NCBI GenBank assembly: GCA_942491735.1
Contig: CALOCN010000001.1
Coordinates: forward strand, 558,001 to 622,000
Direction of reading: 5' to 3'
Source of the DNA: CALOCN01 sp942491735
GTDB lineage: Bacteria; Eisenbacteria; RBG-16-71-46; JABDJR01
Length of the DNA stretch: 64,000 bases
In this document: one piece after another, positions 1 through 12,200 of the stretch
Position numbering within the stretch: the first letter of the stretch is position 1
How the letters are laid out: every line of letters starts with the position of its first letter
Notes under the pieces: generated by a model
The model's input: only the letters and a program-made list of their open reading frames with translations
Told to the model about the DNA's origin: nothing
Databases searched by the model: none
Translations under genes and position numbers: made by a program

Positions 1-2301
1 GCCGATCTCAATCGCAACAACATGGCCCGGGTCCTGCGGGCACGCGGCGAGTACCTGGAAGCCCGCCGCCTGCTGGAGATCGTGCGCGAGGGACGCCTGG
101 AGCGGGAGGACTACTTCCGGCTCGCCGCCACCAGCAATGCCATCGGCGAGGTGTACGTTGCCCTGGGGGAGACCGAGCAGGCGTTGCGGGAGTTCCGCGA
201 GGCGCGCACGGTGGCCGAGGAAGCGGGCAACGCGGAGGCGATGGCCAACTCGTTGCATCACCTGGCAGTGACCTATCTCGAGATGGGTCTGGCCGACAAG
301 GCGATCGAGACCTGCAACGAGTCCATGGCCATCTCCGAGGAGATCGGCGACACCAAGGGCGTCCGGAACCTCCTGGGCCTCATGGCCTCCGCCTACGAGG
401 ACAAGGGTGAGCCGGAGACCGCACTGGAGCTCAACCTGCGTGCGCTGGCCATCGATGAGGAGCGGGGACTCAAGGCCAACCTGGCCCAGGACTACACCGC
501 GATCGGGAACTCGCTCAACGTGCTGGGGCGGTTCGAGGAAGCCCGGGCCGCGCTCGGCAAGGCGGAGTTGCTGGCCGAGGAGGTGGGTCGGCGGGATATC
601 CAGTGGTACGTCCACATGATCACCGCGGACAACTTCGAGCGGGCGGGAAAGCTGGACAGCGCCCGGGTCTACAACGAGCGGGCCATCGAGGTCCTGGAAA
701 GCCTGCGGGGAGAGGCCTTCTCCGAAGGCGCCAAGGCCGGCTTCCTGGGCGGCGCTCGTTCCATCCCCTACGAGTCCCAGATCCAGGTGCTGGCCAAGAT
801 GGAGGCGGCGGATCCCGGCGAAGGCTATGCCGAGGAGGCTCTGGCGTTCGCCGAACGGGGCAAGGCGCGGGCCCTGCTGGATATCCTCGAATCCGGACAT
901 GTGGACCTGGATGTCGCGTGGAGCGGCGAGGACAAGGAGGAGCGGGCTCGTCTGGAGCGGGGGCTCAACGAGACACAACTCCGGCTTCGATGGGCCACCG
1001 AGGGGGGCGCTCCCAGGGACACGGTGCGGGCGCTGAAGCAGGAGTTGCGCGACCTGGAGACCGAGTACGCCGCCCTGCGCGAGCGGGCTCGACTTGCCCA
1101 TCCGCAGATGGCCACCGTCGATGCGGGGACCGCGCGTTCGGTGGACGACCTGCGACGGAGTCTGCTGACCGACGGCAACGATCTGCTCCTGGAATACTCG
1201 CTGAGCGACTCGGGGTCCTACGTCTGGGCCATGACCCGCAAGAGCTTCTCCCTGCATCGCCTTCCGCCACGCTCGGTGTTGGAGCCCCTGGTGGAAACGG
1301 TGCGACGCAGCCTGTCCAGCCCGCTCGCCGCGGGCGATGCCGCGTATCTCCAGGCGGCCCACGAGCTCCACCTGGCCCTGCTGGCTCCGGTGGCCAAGCA
1401 ACTCGGGAAGGCGGACGACGTCTATATCGTCCCCGATGGCGCGCTGCACTTCCTGCCCTTCGAGGCGCTGTTGACCGAGCCGGTGGACCTTCTGGTGTTC
1501 GCCGATGAGAGCGAACGCTCCGGGTTCTTTCGCGAGTTGCCCTACGCCCTGGTCGAGCAGCGGGTCCGCTACGGACCTTCGGCGACCACCCTGGCCGTGC
1601 TGCGGGAGTCCCTGGGTCGCGATCGGGAGCGTTCCATGGATCTGCTTGCGGTAGGGGATCCGGCGTTTCTCGTCGAGGCGCCCGAGCCGGTTGCCGTGGA
1701 TACCGCGGGGACCCGTTCGGGCCTGGCTCCGCTTCCCTTCTCCCGCACCGAGGTCGAGACCATCGTCTCCCGGTTCCCCGAGGGGAAGACGAAGCTACTG
1801 GTAGGTGAGGCGGCCAGCGAGGCCACCCTGCGATCGCCGGGGTACTGTGCTCCCTATCGGGTAATCCATTTCGCCACCCACGGCCTGGTGGACCAGCGCC
1901 GGCCGGAGCTTTCCAGCCTCGCCCTGGCCGAGCCCAAGAGCAGCGACGAGGACGGATACCTCCAGGCCCGGGAAATCTATGGCCTGGACCTTCGTGCGGA
2001 CCTCGTGGTGCTTTCCGCATGCGAGACCGGGCTCGGGAAACAGATCCGCGGCGAGGGCGTGCTGGGCCTGCCCCGTGCCTTCTTCTACGCCGGCACCCCC
2101 GCGGTGGTGGTCAGTCTGTGGAGCGTCGCCGACGTTTCCACGTCGGATCTGATGGTCGCGCTCTACGACGGACTGGCTGAGCGCGAAGACCCGGCCCAGG
2201 CGCTGGCCAAGGCCAAGCGAACCCTGCGAACGTCCGATGGCTACGGCCATCCGTTCTACTGGGCCCCATTTGTCCTGATGGGTGTATCCAGCGGAAGCTG
2301 A
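1..2301 (+). CDS. TPR-CHAT domain protein (5' end outside window)
   Basis: The reading frame is open back to base 1, seven codons ahead of the first ATG at 22, so the true start probably lies upstream. Counting from that ATG, residues 1-240 form helical tetratricopeptide-type repeats with alternating A/L/G/Y positions. A charged coiled-coil-like stretch follows (about 285-365), then a C-terminal CHAT (caspase HetF-associated with TPRs) domain. The expected catalytic pair is present: HFATHG (His620) and SACETG (Cys667). CHAT domains are clan CD cysteine peptidases often activated through their TPRs. No signal peptide is visible because the N-terminus is missing. The substrate is unknown; the neighbours are secreted proteins of unrelated type. 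Family call is firm; function is inferred. Confidence 0.85.
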   Translation, partial: ADLNRNNMARVLRARGEYLEARRLLEIVREGRLEREDYFRLAATSNAIGEVYVALGETEQALREFREARTVAEEAGNAEAMANSLHHLAVTYLEMGLADKAIETCNESMAISEEIGDTKGVRNLLGLMASAYEDKGEPETALELNLRALAIDEERGLKANLAQDYTAIGNSLNVLGRFEEARAALGKAELLAEEVGRRDIQWYVHMITADNFERAGKLDSARVYNERAIEVLESLRGEAFSEGAKAGFLGGARSIPYESQIQVLAKMEAADPGEGYAEEALAFAERGKARALLDILESGHVDLDVAWSGEDKEERARLERGLNETQLRLRWATEGGAPRDTVRALKQELRDLETEYAALRERARLAHPQMATVDAGTARSVDDLRRSLLTDGNDLLLEYSLSDSGSYVWAMTRKSFSLHRLPPRSVLEPLVETVRRSLSSPLAAGDAAYLQAAHELHLALLAPVAKQLGKADDVYIVPDGALHFLPFEALLTEPVDLLVFADESERSGFFRELPYALVEQRVRYGPSATTLAVLRESLGRDRERSMDLLAVGDPAFLVEAPEPVAVDTAGTRSGLAPLPFSRTEVETIVSRFPEGKTKLLVGEAASEATLRSPGYCAPYRVIHFATHGLVDQRRPELSSLALAEPKSSDEDGYLQAREIYGLDLRADLVVLSACETGLGKQIRGEGVLGLPRAFFYAGTPAVVVSLWSVADVSTSDLMVALYDGLAEREDPAQALAKAKRTLRTSDGYGHPFYWAPFVLMGVSSGS

Positions 2302-2643
2302 TTTTAGCGGGAAGCCAACAGGTTCTTATCTGACAGCTTTCACTTTACCCGACTTCCATCTATCCCACGATCGTGTCAACCGGGAGACGACGGCCCATTG
2401 AACGTCGGGAGCAAGTTCTTTTCTGTTAGCATGGACAACCGCCCGTGCAACCCTGAGTTAGCTCCGGGGGGGCCTCTGAATCCACAACTTGAACCGACAC
2501 CGTTTGCCCCACGCTGCCTCTCTGCCCGCGATGGACACACATCCCGTCGGCTCACGGACTCATCGCGCCCCGTCGTCCCTGGACGATCGGTATCAATTTG
2601 GCGCCGCAGCGGCCGCATCTCGGCCGCGAGGGGGATCTAGATC
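2302..2643. other. Intergenic region, 342 bp
   Basis: No gene is supported here. A CGACG/CGTCG hairpin with a 10-nt loop spans 2388-2407, without a T-run. Two short open frames overlap here but have no ribosome binding site, codon bias or recognisable protein. A promoter for the 2644 gene should lie here, but no convincing -35/-10 pair is visible. Confidence 0.5.
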
Positions 2644-3234
2644 ATGCATCGTTTCCTACCCGTGCTCGTTCTGTGCCTGATCGGCACATGCCTCACTCCC
2701 ACCGCCCAGGCGACCACGGTCGCGGCCCTGGACCTCGTGGATCTGGCGCAGCAATCCCGGGACGTGGTCCACGCCCGGGTTGTCTCCTCGACCAGTCGCT
2801 GGAATGACGACCACTCGCTCATCGTGACCGATGTCACGTTGGAAGTGAGCGACGGCCTCAAGGGCGATGCGGGCGGAACCCTGGTCATCACGCAGCTTGG
2901 CGGGACGGTCGGGGATCTGAAGGTGACCGTTCCGGGCGCCTCGGTCTTCCGCAACAATGACGAAGCAATCCTCTTTCTCGCCACCGCGGGCAACGGCGAT
3001 CTCATGGTGCACGGACTTTCCCAGGGACGCTTCGACGTGGTGACCGATCGCAACGGTCGCAAGGTGGTGCGTGGCCTCACCCGCGACCGGGTGCAGCGAC
3101 TGGGTTCCAAGGGAGTGTTGCCGGGCGCATTCGCTACCGCGCCCGATCGTGGGGGCGAGCTGCCGCTCCAGGAGTTCCTGACCGGGGTGCGCGATGTGAT
3201 ACGCGACCTTCCGAAAGAGGAGGGTGGACGATGA
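2644..3234 (+). CDS. Secreted protein of unknown function upstream of the giant metzincin gene
   Basis: 196 residues with a clear signal peptide (hydrophobic 4-20, cleavage likely after TAQA at 23). The mature part is beta-rich: a stretch near 'RDVVHARVVSS' followed by 'LEVSDGLKG' and an 'ILFL' strand. This style is common in small exported proteins encoded next to matrixin-like proteases, but I cannot name a domain. Its TGA overlaps the ATG of the next gene (ATGA, 3231-3234), so the two are almost certainly translationally coupled. A role as partner or chaperone of the giant protein is inference only. Confidence 0.7.
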   Translation: MHRFLPVLVLCLIGTCLTPTAQATTVAALDLVDLAQQSRDVVHARVVSSTSRWNDDHSLIVTDVTLEVSDGLKGDAGGTLVITQLGGTVGDLKVTVPGASVFRNNDEAILFLATAGNGDLMVHGLSQGRFDVVTDRNGRKVVRGLTRDRVQRLGSKGVLPGAFATAPDRGGELPLQEFLTGVRDVIRDLPKEEGGR

Positions 3235-6200
3235 AGCGCATGACCCTGATCAGCGCACTCTGCCTCCTGCTTCTCCCCGGTCTCGCCGCGGCCCAGTGGT
3301 ACGGCGGCACGGCGGGCGTCAACAACGCCGGGGCCGGCACCGGGGCCGGTTGGCTCGACTACGATCGCAACGGTATTCTGGACATCTACGCCGCCACCGA
3401 TGGCGGCACCATGCAGCTCTACCGGCAGTTTGCCGGGGGGACGTTCGCCGACTTCGTCTCGGGGAGCCTCGCCCAGACCGGCGCCATCGTGGGGGTGGCC
3501 ATTGTCGATTACGACAATGACGGGGACTCCGATGCCTATCTCTCCCGGGTGGGAGAGCCCAATACGCTTCTTGCCAACGTGTTTCTCAGTTCCTACTCGG
3601 ATGTGACCACTCCGGAGTTGGCCGACGGGATCACCGGCACCTACAGCGGTGCCTGGGGCGACTACGACAACGACGGGGACCTGGATCTCTACGTCGTCAA
3701 CGCGAGTCCGGATGCCTGCAAGCTCCTGCGCAACGATGGAGGCACTACGTTTGTTGATGTGACACCGGCCCCCCTGGGTGTCCTCGAGTCCAGCCGGAAC
3801 GCCTACTGGATCGACTACGACAACGACGGCGATCTCGATCTGCACCGCGTCAACGCCAGCGCGAGCGCGAACGACAACCTCTTCCGCAACGACGGCGGCG
3901 GGGTGTTCGTGGACATGGTCCCGCTGGGAGCGGGGATCCCGGGAACGGACGGGGGCACCGCCGCCTGGGGCGACTACAACAACGACGGTCTGATCGACGT
4001 GTTCCTGGCCAGCAGTTTGGGTGTGGGTTCCAACTTCCTCTACCGGAACCTGGGCGGGGGATCTTTCGCCAACGCAACCACGGACTCGCTCTACAACGAC
4101 GCGCAAACCAACATCTCGGGCACCTGGATCGACTACGACAACGACGGTGACCTGGATCTGTATGTGGTGAAGGACGGCGCCGCCAACGAATTCCACCGCA
4201 ACGACGGCAATGGCGTGTTCACCGAGGTCGCGGGCGGGGTTGAGCTGGATGCCGGCGACGGCCGTTCCGCCATCACCGCCGACTACGACGCGGACGGCGA
4301 TATCGACATCTATCTCACCAACGACGGCGCCAACATCCTGCTGCGCAACGACAATCCCGCGGGCAACTGGCTCCATGTGGATCTCGACGGCGTGTTCTCG
4401 AACCGTTCCGCGGTTGGTGCCCGGGTGCGCATCTCCCAGGGGGGCGTGTCCCAGTTCCGATGGGTGCTATCGAACAATGGATTGTCCTCCACCAACCACT
4501 ACCGGTTGGAGTTCGGGTTGGCTTCGGCCGCTCCGGTGGACACCATCGAGGTGATCTGGCCCTCGGGTGCTTTCCAGCAGGAGTTCAACTTCGCCGCGAA
4601 CCAGGTGGTCCAGATCACCGAGCCGGGCGGGAACTACCTGGATGTGACGAACGGCGAGCCCATCCTCATGTCCGGCCTCAGCAACCGCGGGGTGGCCTGG
4701 GCCGATTACGACGGCGACGGCGACCTGGACGCATTCGTCGCGTTGGAGAGCAGTTCGGATCCCAATCGTCTGCTGCGCAACGACGGCCCGGCCGGTTTCG
4801 TGGACCGGACGGTAGGAGCGCTGGCTGGTCTCAGCGAGGTGGGCTCGTGCATTGTCTGGGCCGACCTGGACAATGACGGCGACCCGGACGCGATCCTGGC
4901 CGACTACACCGGCGTGCGCATCATGCGCAATGACGGCTCCGACACCTGGACCAACATCACCGCCGGACCCCTCGGGGTGGACCGGGGGACCCTGGCCGTC
5001 GCCCTGGCCGACTACGACGGGGACGGCGACCTGGACATGTTCCTGGCCAACAGCAATTTCAGCGACACCAACCAGCTGTTGGAGAACGACGGGACCGGTG
5101 TGTTCACCGACGTCACTCCCGGTGTCCTTGGGGTTTCCGGGTCGACCCAGGCTGCGGCATGGGGAGACTACGACAACGACGGGGACCCGGATCTGTTCGT
5201 CGCTCGTTCGTTCGAAACGAACTTCCTGTTCGAGAACCAGGGCGGGTTCTTTACCGACGTCACCGATCCCGTGCTCGTCGATGGGAGTGCAAGCGCGTTC
5301 GGTGCCGAGTGGATCGACTACAACAACGACGGGAACCTGGATCTGTACCTGACCCGGCAGCAGGACGCGAACTCCCTGTATCAGGGAGACGGGGCGGGTG
5401 GTTTCGCCGAGGTCGTGAGCCCCGGGGCCGCCGGCGTTGCCGCGCTCCGAACGGCCTGGGGCGACTTCGATCTTGACGGGGACCTGGACTTCTTCCAGCT
5501 GGGAGGGGTCAACAGCCTGTTCCTCAACGACGGCTTCGGCTCCTTCGCGGACGCAGCCCTCTATCCCGAGGCCTCCCCGGGTCTCCTGGGCCTGGGGCAG
5601 GGAGCGTCGTTCGCGGACATCGACGACGACGGCGACCTGGACCTGTTCGTGAGCGGGCAGAGCGAGAACAGCCTGCTCGAGAACGTCGGCGCCAGCGGCA
5701 ATTGGCTGCGCGTCCATCTCCAGGGAGTCGAGAGCAACCGGGACGGCGTTGGTGCCCGGGTTCGGGTCTCCAGTGCCAGCGGGACGCAGGAGCGCGAGGT
5801 CAAGGCCCAGGGCGACCGTGGGATGGAACCCTCCGAGGCACATTTCGGGTTGGGTACCGACCTCAGCGTGTTCTCCGTGGTCGTCGACTGGCCCTCGGGG
5901 CGCCAGTCCGTGACCCCCTCGCCCGGCATCAACACGGAAATCACCATCGTGGAGCCGGGGGACTTCGTGTCCGGAAACTGGCCCGGCCTGGCGGATGCCG
6001 GCAACGGCGAGTCGGCGGCGTTCATCGAGACCCCGTTCCTGGACTTCTTCGTGGCCAATGCGCTCGAGAACAACGCCCGTCTCGAGTTCCAGGAGGGGAG
6101 CTATGTCAACAGCACCCCGCCATCATTGGAGCTGGGCACGGAGGCGAACTTCTGCGTGCGGGCCGGGGACTATGACAACGACGGGGACGCGGATCTCTAC

Positions 6201-9200
6201 GTGACCCAGATCATCAGCGGCGGAGGGCACCTGTTCCGCAACGACGGAGGGAGCATCTTTGTTGACGTGACCGCGGGGGACACGGCCGGTCCCGCGGATG
6301 CGTTCGGCGCCGCCTGGGCCGACATCGACCTCGACGGGGATATCGATCTCTACGTGGCCGGGCGCACCGGGTCCAACGCGCTCCTGCGCAACGACGGCGG
6401 TGATGTCTTTGTCGACATCACCACGCCCGCCATCGCGCTGGCCGCGGTGTCCACCTACGGCGTGTCCTTCGGGGACTACGACGACGACGGCGACCCCGAT
6501 CTCTACGTTTGCAACAACGGCGCCACCAACAACCTGTTCCAGAACGACGGCAGCGGGGTGTTCACGGACGTGACCACTCCGGTCCTCGCCGACAGCCCCA
6601 CCGGGGTCAGCTACTCCGCTCCCTGGGGAGACTTCGACGGCGACCGGGACCTGGATCTGTATCTGGCCAACGCCGGAGAGGGCAATCGCCTCTTCCGCAA
6701 CGACGGCGGCGGGGTGTTCGTGGACGTGGCCACCTCCCCCATCAACGCGGTGGCCCTGTGGCTGGACGCCGCCTGGGCGGATTACGACAACGACGGCGAT
6801 CTGGACCTCCATGTGACCCGCAACGGGGTCAATGCCCTCTTCCGCAACGACGGGAGCGAGGTGTTCGTGGACATGGCGCCCACCATCCCGGACATGGTGG
6901 CGCAGACGAGCCGGGGCGGTTCCTGGGTCGACATCAACAACGACGGCCTGCTCGACATGTACGTCGTGAACAACGGGCCCAACTCACTCATGGAGAACCG
7001 GACATCCAACGCCGGTGACTTCCTCAAGGTGAAGCTCGAAGGAACCCTCTCCAACCGGGACGGTTACGGCGCCCGGGTGCGGTTGAGCACCATGCAGGTC
7101 GGCGCGACCACGCCGGATGGGCTCGCCGCGACGGCGAATTCGAACATCGACCAGATCCGCGAGCGGAACACCGATCACGGTGCCTTCTCGCAGAACTCCG
7201 AAGTCCTGCACTTCGGAGTCGGTAGCGACTTCATCATCAACTTCCTCGAGGTGACCTGGCCGTCCGGGATCGTGCAGGACGTCACCGTTGGCGATGTGCT
7301 GGGTACGACCATCACCGTGGTCGAGCAGGCGCCGCCGGGGATCGACTACGCCACCCCCAACACGAGCCGTGCGGACACCGACGGGTTTCTCATGCAGGCC
7401 TTTGGTAGCGGGCTGAGTGTCTCCGCCGCACCCCGGCTCGACAACGGGGCGGGGAGCATCCTCACCGCGTACTTCTTCAATGGAGTGGGCGGGGAGTCCC
7501 GGGTCGACATGGAGTTCGATCTGCTTCCGGCGGTCCCGGGAAGCTACGATCTGATCATTCCCACGTCGGGCGGTGATCTCATTCTCACCTTGCCCAATGC
7601 GTTGGTGATTCACGCGGAGACCTCGGACTTGACCCGGGCCACCACGGATCCGAGCATGGATCGCAATCCGGTGTTCTCGCCGAACGGTCTGGACATGGCC
7701 TTCGCCACGGACCGGTTCGACACCTTCCTCGATCTCACGATCAAGGCCGCTGCCGCACCGGACTTCGGCCCGTTGCCACGACTGACCAACTTCCTTACCG
7801 ATTCCACCTTCCCATCCTTCTCACCGGACGGGAGCGATATCGCGTTCAGCACCGGGCTGGGCGACGTGTACGTCGTCGATGTGGCGACCGGAACTCCGGT
7901 CCAGATTTTCTCCGGCGCCGCGTTCATCCCGGCCTGGTCCCCTCTGGGTGACCGGCTGGCCTTCACACACACCGTCCTGGGCCAGAAGGCCATCTATCTC
8001 ATGGATCCCGATGGTTCCAATCTCACCCAGCTGACCGATCCGGCCCCGGGGCTCGAGGACAGGACGCCGTCCTGGTCCCCCGACGGCACCCAGGTGATCT
8101 TTGCCCGCTCACCGGACGCGGGATCCACCACCATGTTCATGGCGGTTCCGGCCATCGGTGGCGAGGCGGCTGGATTCGAAGTCGTTTTTCCGAACAACGG
8201 GGCGGCGAACTACAACCCCGTTTACTCCCCCGATGGTCGATGGGTCGCCTTCTGGGCCAACACCGGTGGGCAGTTCGATATCTGGGTGACGAGCTCCAGG
8301 GGCCCGGCCTTTGGCCTCTACCAGATCACAACGAATACGGCGATCGACCTGGAGCCGAGCTGGAGCCCGGACGGTACGCAGTTGGCTTTTGCCAGCTTCC
8401 GATCCGGGGTCAGCGACATCTTCGTGGCCACCAACATGCCGTTCCAGCAGGACACGGACGGCGACCTCGTGCCGAACTCCGTTGATGCCTGTCCCCTGGT
8501 GGCTCCGCTTCCCGGTCAGGTGGATCGCGACTTCGATGGATGTGCCGACGAGACCTCCAGCTTCCGCTTCGTGGAGTTCTGGAGCGACGACCAGCTTCCG
8601 GTCCGCTACGAGACGGATGCGATCGGGGATCCCCGCATTGGCGATGGGAGCGATTTCACCGCCCTGGGTCAGGCGTTTGCCGCCTGGGTCAACGTCGGGA
8701 ACGTGGTGCTCTCCGGCGGGGATGACTTCACCCGCGCCGGTCCCAGCAACGCGGTTTCAGGGGACGGTCGCAACAGCATCACCTTCAGCGATGGCGACGG
8801 GTTCCTGCCCGGTATCCTCGCCATCACCCCGACCACGTCCGCGGTGAGCGAGACCTTCATCAACGGGCGCTGGTATCGCCCCGGCGAGATCATCGACGCG
8901 GATATGTTGTTCAATACCGCCCAGTTCAGCTTCGGCACTGCCAGTTCACCCGGACCGGCCGGTTCGTTCGACCTCCTGTCCCTGGCCACGCACGAGTTCG
9001 GGCACTTCTTCGGTCTCTCGCACACGTCCCTTTCCGCCTCGACCATGTTCTACGTGGTCTCCCCGGGGACCGCGCAACGGACACCGGAGGAGGACGACAT
9101 CACCCTGGTCCAGCGGGCCTACTTCTCCACCGCGCCCCAACTCTCCATCGAGGGGTTGATCCTGGATGCCGATGGGCTGACTCCGGTGATCGGGGCCGCG

Positions 9201-12200
9201 GTCTTCGCCATCTCCGATGCAAGCGACGACACGCTCCAGATGACGGTGAGCGGCCCGGACGGGATCTACCGCTTCTACGACCTGGGCGAAGCCGTGCGGA
9301 TCTGGACGCATCCCCTGGACGGGAGCGCCAACGTCAACGGCATGATTCCGGGGATCATCAACCCGACCCTGGAAGCGGCCGCCCAGACGCTTTTCCTGCC
9401 GGAGTATTTCGACGGACCGTCGGAGTCCAACAGCGACTTCGGGGCGCCCGGGATTCCCGTGTTCGGTGCGACCACACCCGTCCTTGGCGCGGACATCATT
9501 CTCAACCAGGACCAGACCGGTCCTTTCGTGCTTTCCAGCACGCCCGCGAACCTCGATATCGATGTGGCGGCAACCACCGCGATTCTGGTGCGTTTCGACG
9601 AGGCGATCGACCCGGCCAGCATCACCGGGAACTTCAACCTGTTGCTGGGCGGGAGCACCCCGGTTACGGGGGCGGGGGCTCTACTCGAAGGCGGAACGCT
9701 GCTGGCGGTTACTCCCACCGCCCCCCTGCAATACGGCGCGCCCTACAATCTGGACATCGCCACCGGGATCACCGATCTGTTCGGCAATCCGTTGCAGGAG
9801 CCGTACTCGGCTTCGTTCACCGTCCAGGCCCAGCCTCCGGTGACCATCGCCTCGCTTTCGCCCAACCAGGCGGCGGAGCAGGGGGCGCTGGTCATTACCG
9901 GAACCGGGTTCGACCCGAATGCGGGCAACAACGTGATCTTCTTTGGTGGGGGCGTTTCGGTAGCCGCCACCCAGGCCACCCCGACCCAGATCACCACCGC
10001 GGTGCCGGTGGGGGCACTCTCCGGGATCGTGACGGTGGAGGTGGGAGGCATCCCCAGCAACGGCGTGTTCCTGACCGTGCTGGCGCCCAAGGCGCCTCCG
10101 GCCGGAAACGACGTGGATGACATTGCCCTCGGTTCGGACCCGCGGAAGATGACCCTGACTCCCAGCGGCGCTGCGGCGTACGTGGCGACCGATCTGGGCG
10201 TGACCTACGTCAACGCCCTGCCCACCGACCCCAACTTCACCGACTCGTTCGGCATCGGGGTTGCGGGGGGCTGCGTCGATGTCGCCGCTCTCCCGGACGG
10301 ACTGCGGGTGCTCGCGGTCGGACCCACGAACCCCCGGTTGACCGCGATCAGTTCCGATCCCTCGAACCTGTTCAACCAGGTCCTGCAGACCGCGAACCTG
10401 GTCGAGGAACCGCTGGGGATCACGCCGGTGCCGGGTGGCTCCCGCGTGGCGATCGCCTATGCGAACCGGGTCGTGCTGGTCGAGGGCGCCCCGGGTGCGG
10501 CCTTCGGGTCCGAGGTGCGCGAGTGGGTCGCGAGCGGGTTCCAGTTTACCGGTGAACTGGTCGCTTCCCCGTCGGTGCAGGAACTGCACGCCACCACCAA
10601 TGCGGGTGAGATCGCGGTGCTGGGTCTGGCGACGGGCGAGGGCGTGGTGGCCCTGCTCATGACCGGACCGAATCCCTCCGGGGTGGCTCCCGGTCCCAAC
10701 GGGAACCGTGTCTATGCTGTGGATGGCGTTGGAACCCTTTCCGAGTTCGGGGTGCGCGGTCCGTTCATCAACAGTCGTGGCACCGCCCCGGCGTTCTCCG
10801 GCTTGGCCATGTCTCCCGAGGGACGTTACGCCTACGCCTCGAACTTCACCCTGAACCGGGTCGACGTCTTCGATTTGGCCACCTCCGGGTTGGATGTCGT
10901 GGAGACCTGGCCCACCGGCGTGGACCCGCGGGACATCAAGACCGGACCCACCGGCCGCTACGTCTACGTGCTGACCGGTCAACAGGACCTGCTCGAGGTG
11001 TTCGACACCGAGGGCGGTCCGCTGCTGGCATCCGTGTCCCCCCCCTCGGGTGGGCAGGGGACCCTGATCACCCTGTCGGGTGCCGGTTTTGATCCGGTTC
11101 CGGGCAACAACACGGTGGAGGTCGACGGTCTTGCCGCCACGGTGGTCAAGGCGACGGCCACGCGGCTGGTTGTGGTTCAGCCTTCGGGGGCTGCTTCCGG
11201 CGGCGTCCGGGTCAACGTGGCGGGTCAGAACTCCAACACGTTGCAGTACCGGGTGGTCAACCGTACGGGCCCCGGGACCTTCCAGTTGGGACAGACCATT
11301 CCCACCGCCAACCCGCAGCTTTCCCGGATCTACGAGTCGCCCAGCGGCAAGCTGCTGGTGGCCATGGGCATCGACGGGTCCATGCAGGTGCTCGGTGCCG
11401 ATCCCGGTGGATCCGAGTTCCTGAGGGAGATCCAGACTCTCTCGTCGGCGCAGACCGGGATGAGCCTGCAGGGCGACCTGGTGTTCACGCCCGACGGGAA
11501 GCGCGCCTACGCCTTTGGTGAAGGTGCGGCATTGGGGCCCATTCTCATCTTCGATGTCGACGAAACCGGGACCGGGAACCCGCTGACCCTCAACGGTACG
11601 GTCCTGACCGGGGGAGGCGGAACGGCACAGTTCGGGGGACCATCCTTCCTGGCCATGCATCCGGACGGGACGCGCCTTTTCGCTTCGTCATCCAATACCG
11701 GCTCGGTGCGCATCATCAGCACGACCACCCAGGAGATCACTCAGGAGATCTTCGGCTTCGGGACCGATATCCCCATCGCCGTCCATCCCGACGGGGACCG
11801 GCTCTTCATTGGGGACACGACGACGCCGAGTGCCAGTATCGCGGTGATTGACATCGATCCCGCTTCGCCAGGTTTCCTCCTGAGAATCCTGACCCTGACC
11901 TCGAACGGGATCAACGGGCCCTACCAGGTGATTCCGTCTCCGGACGGAACGCGGCTCTACGCGTTGACCGGGGACGTGGTCGGGGTCACCGAGGAGCTCT
12001 CGGCGGATATCTTCATTGTCGATGAGGCGGATCTGAACTATGGAATCCTCGACGAGACCATTGTCGTCGCCACGGATGAAGAGGTTCAACTGCAGCCCAA
12101 TCGGAGCGGTACGGTTCTCTACGTTCTGCATCGCAACATCGGGGGGGGCATCGATGCCTATACCGTGAACCCGCTGTCCCCGGCCGGATCCGCCGGGACC

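Noticed and set aside
2637..4376. 579-codon open frame on the minus strand, antisense to the start of the giant gene
   Set aside because: It is the mirror of FG-GAP repeat DNA: V/I/G-rich low-complexity protein, no ribosome site. High GC leaves antisense frames open.
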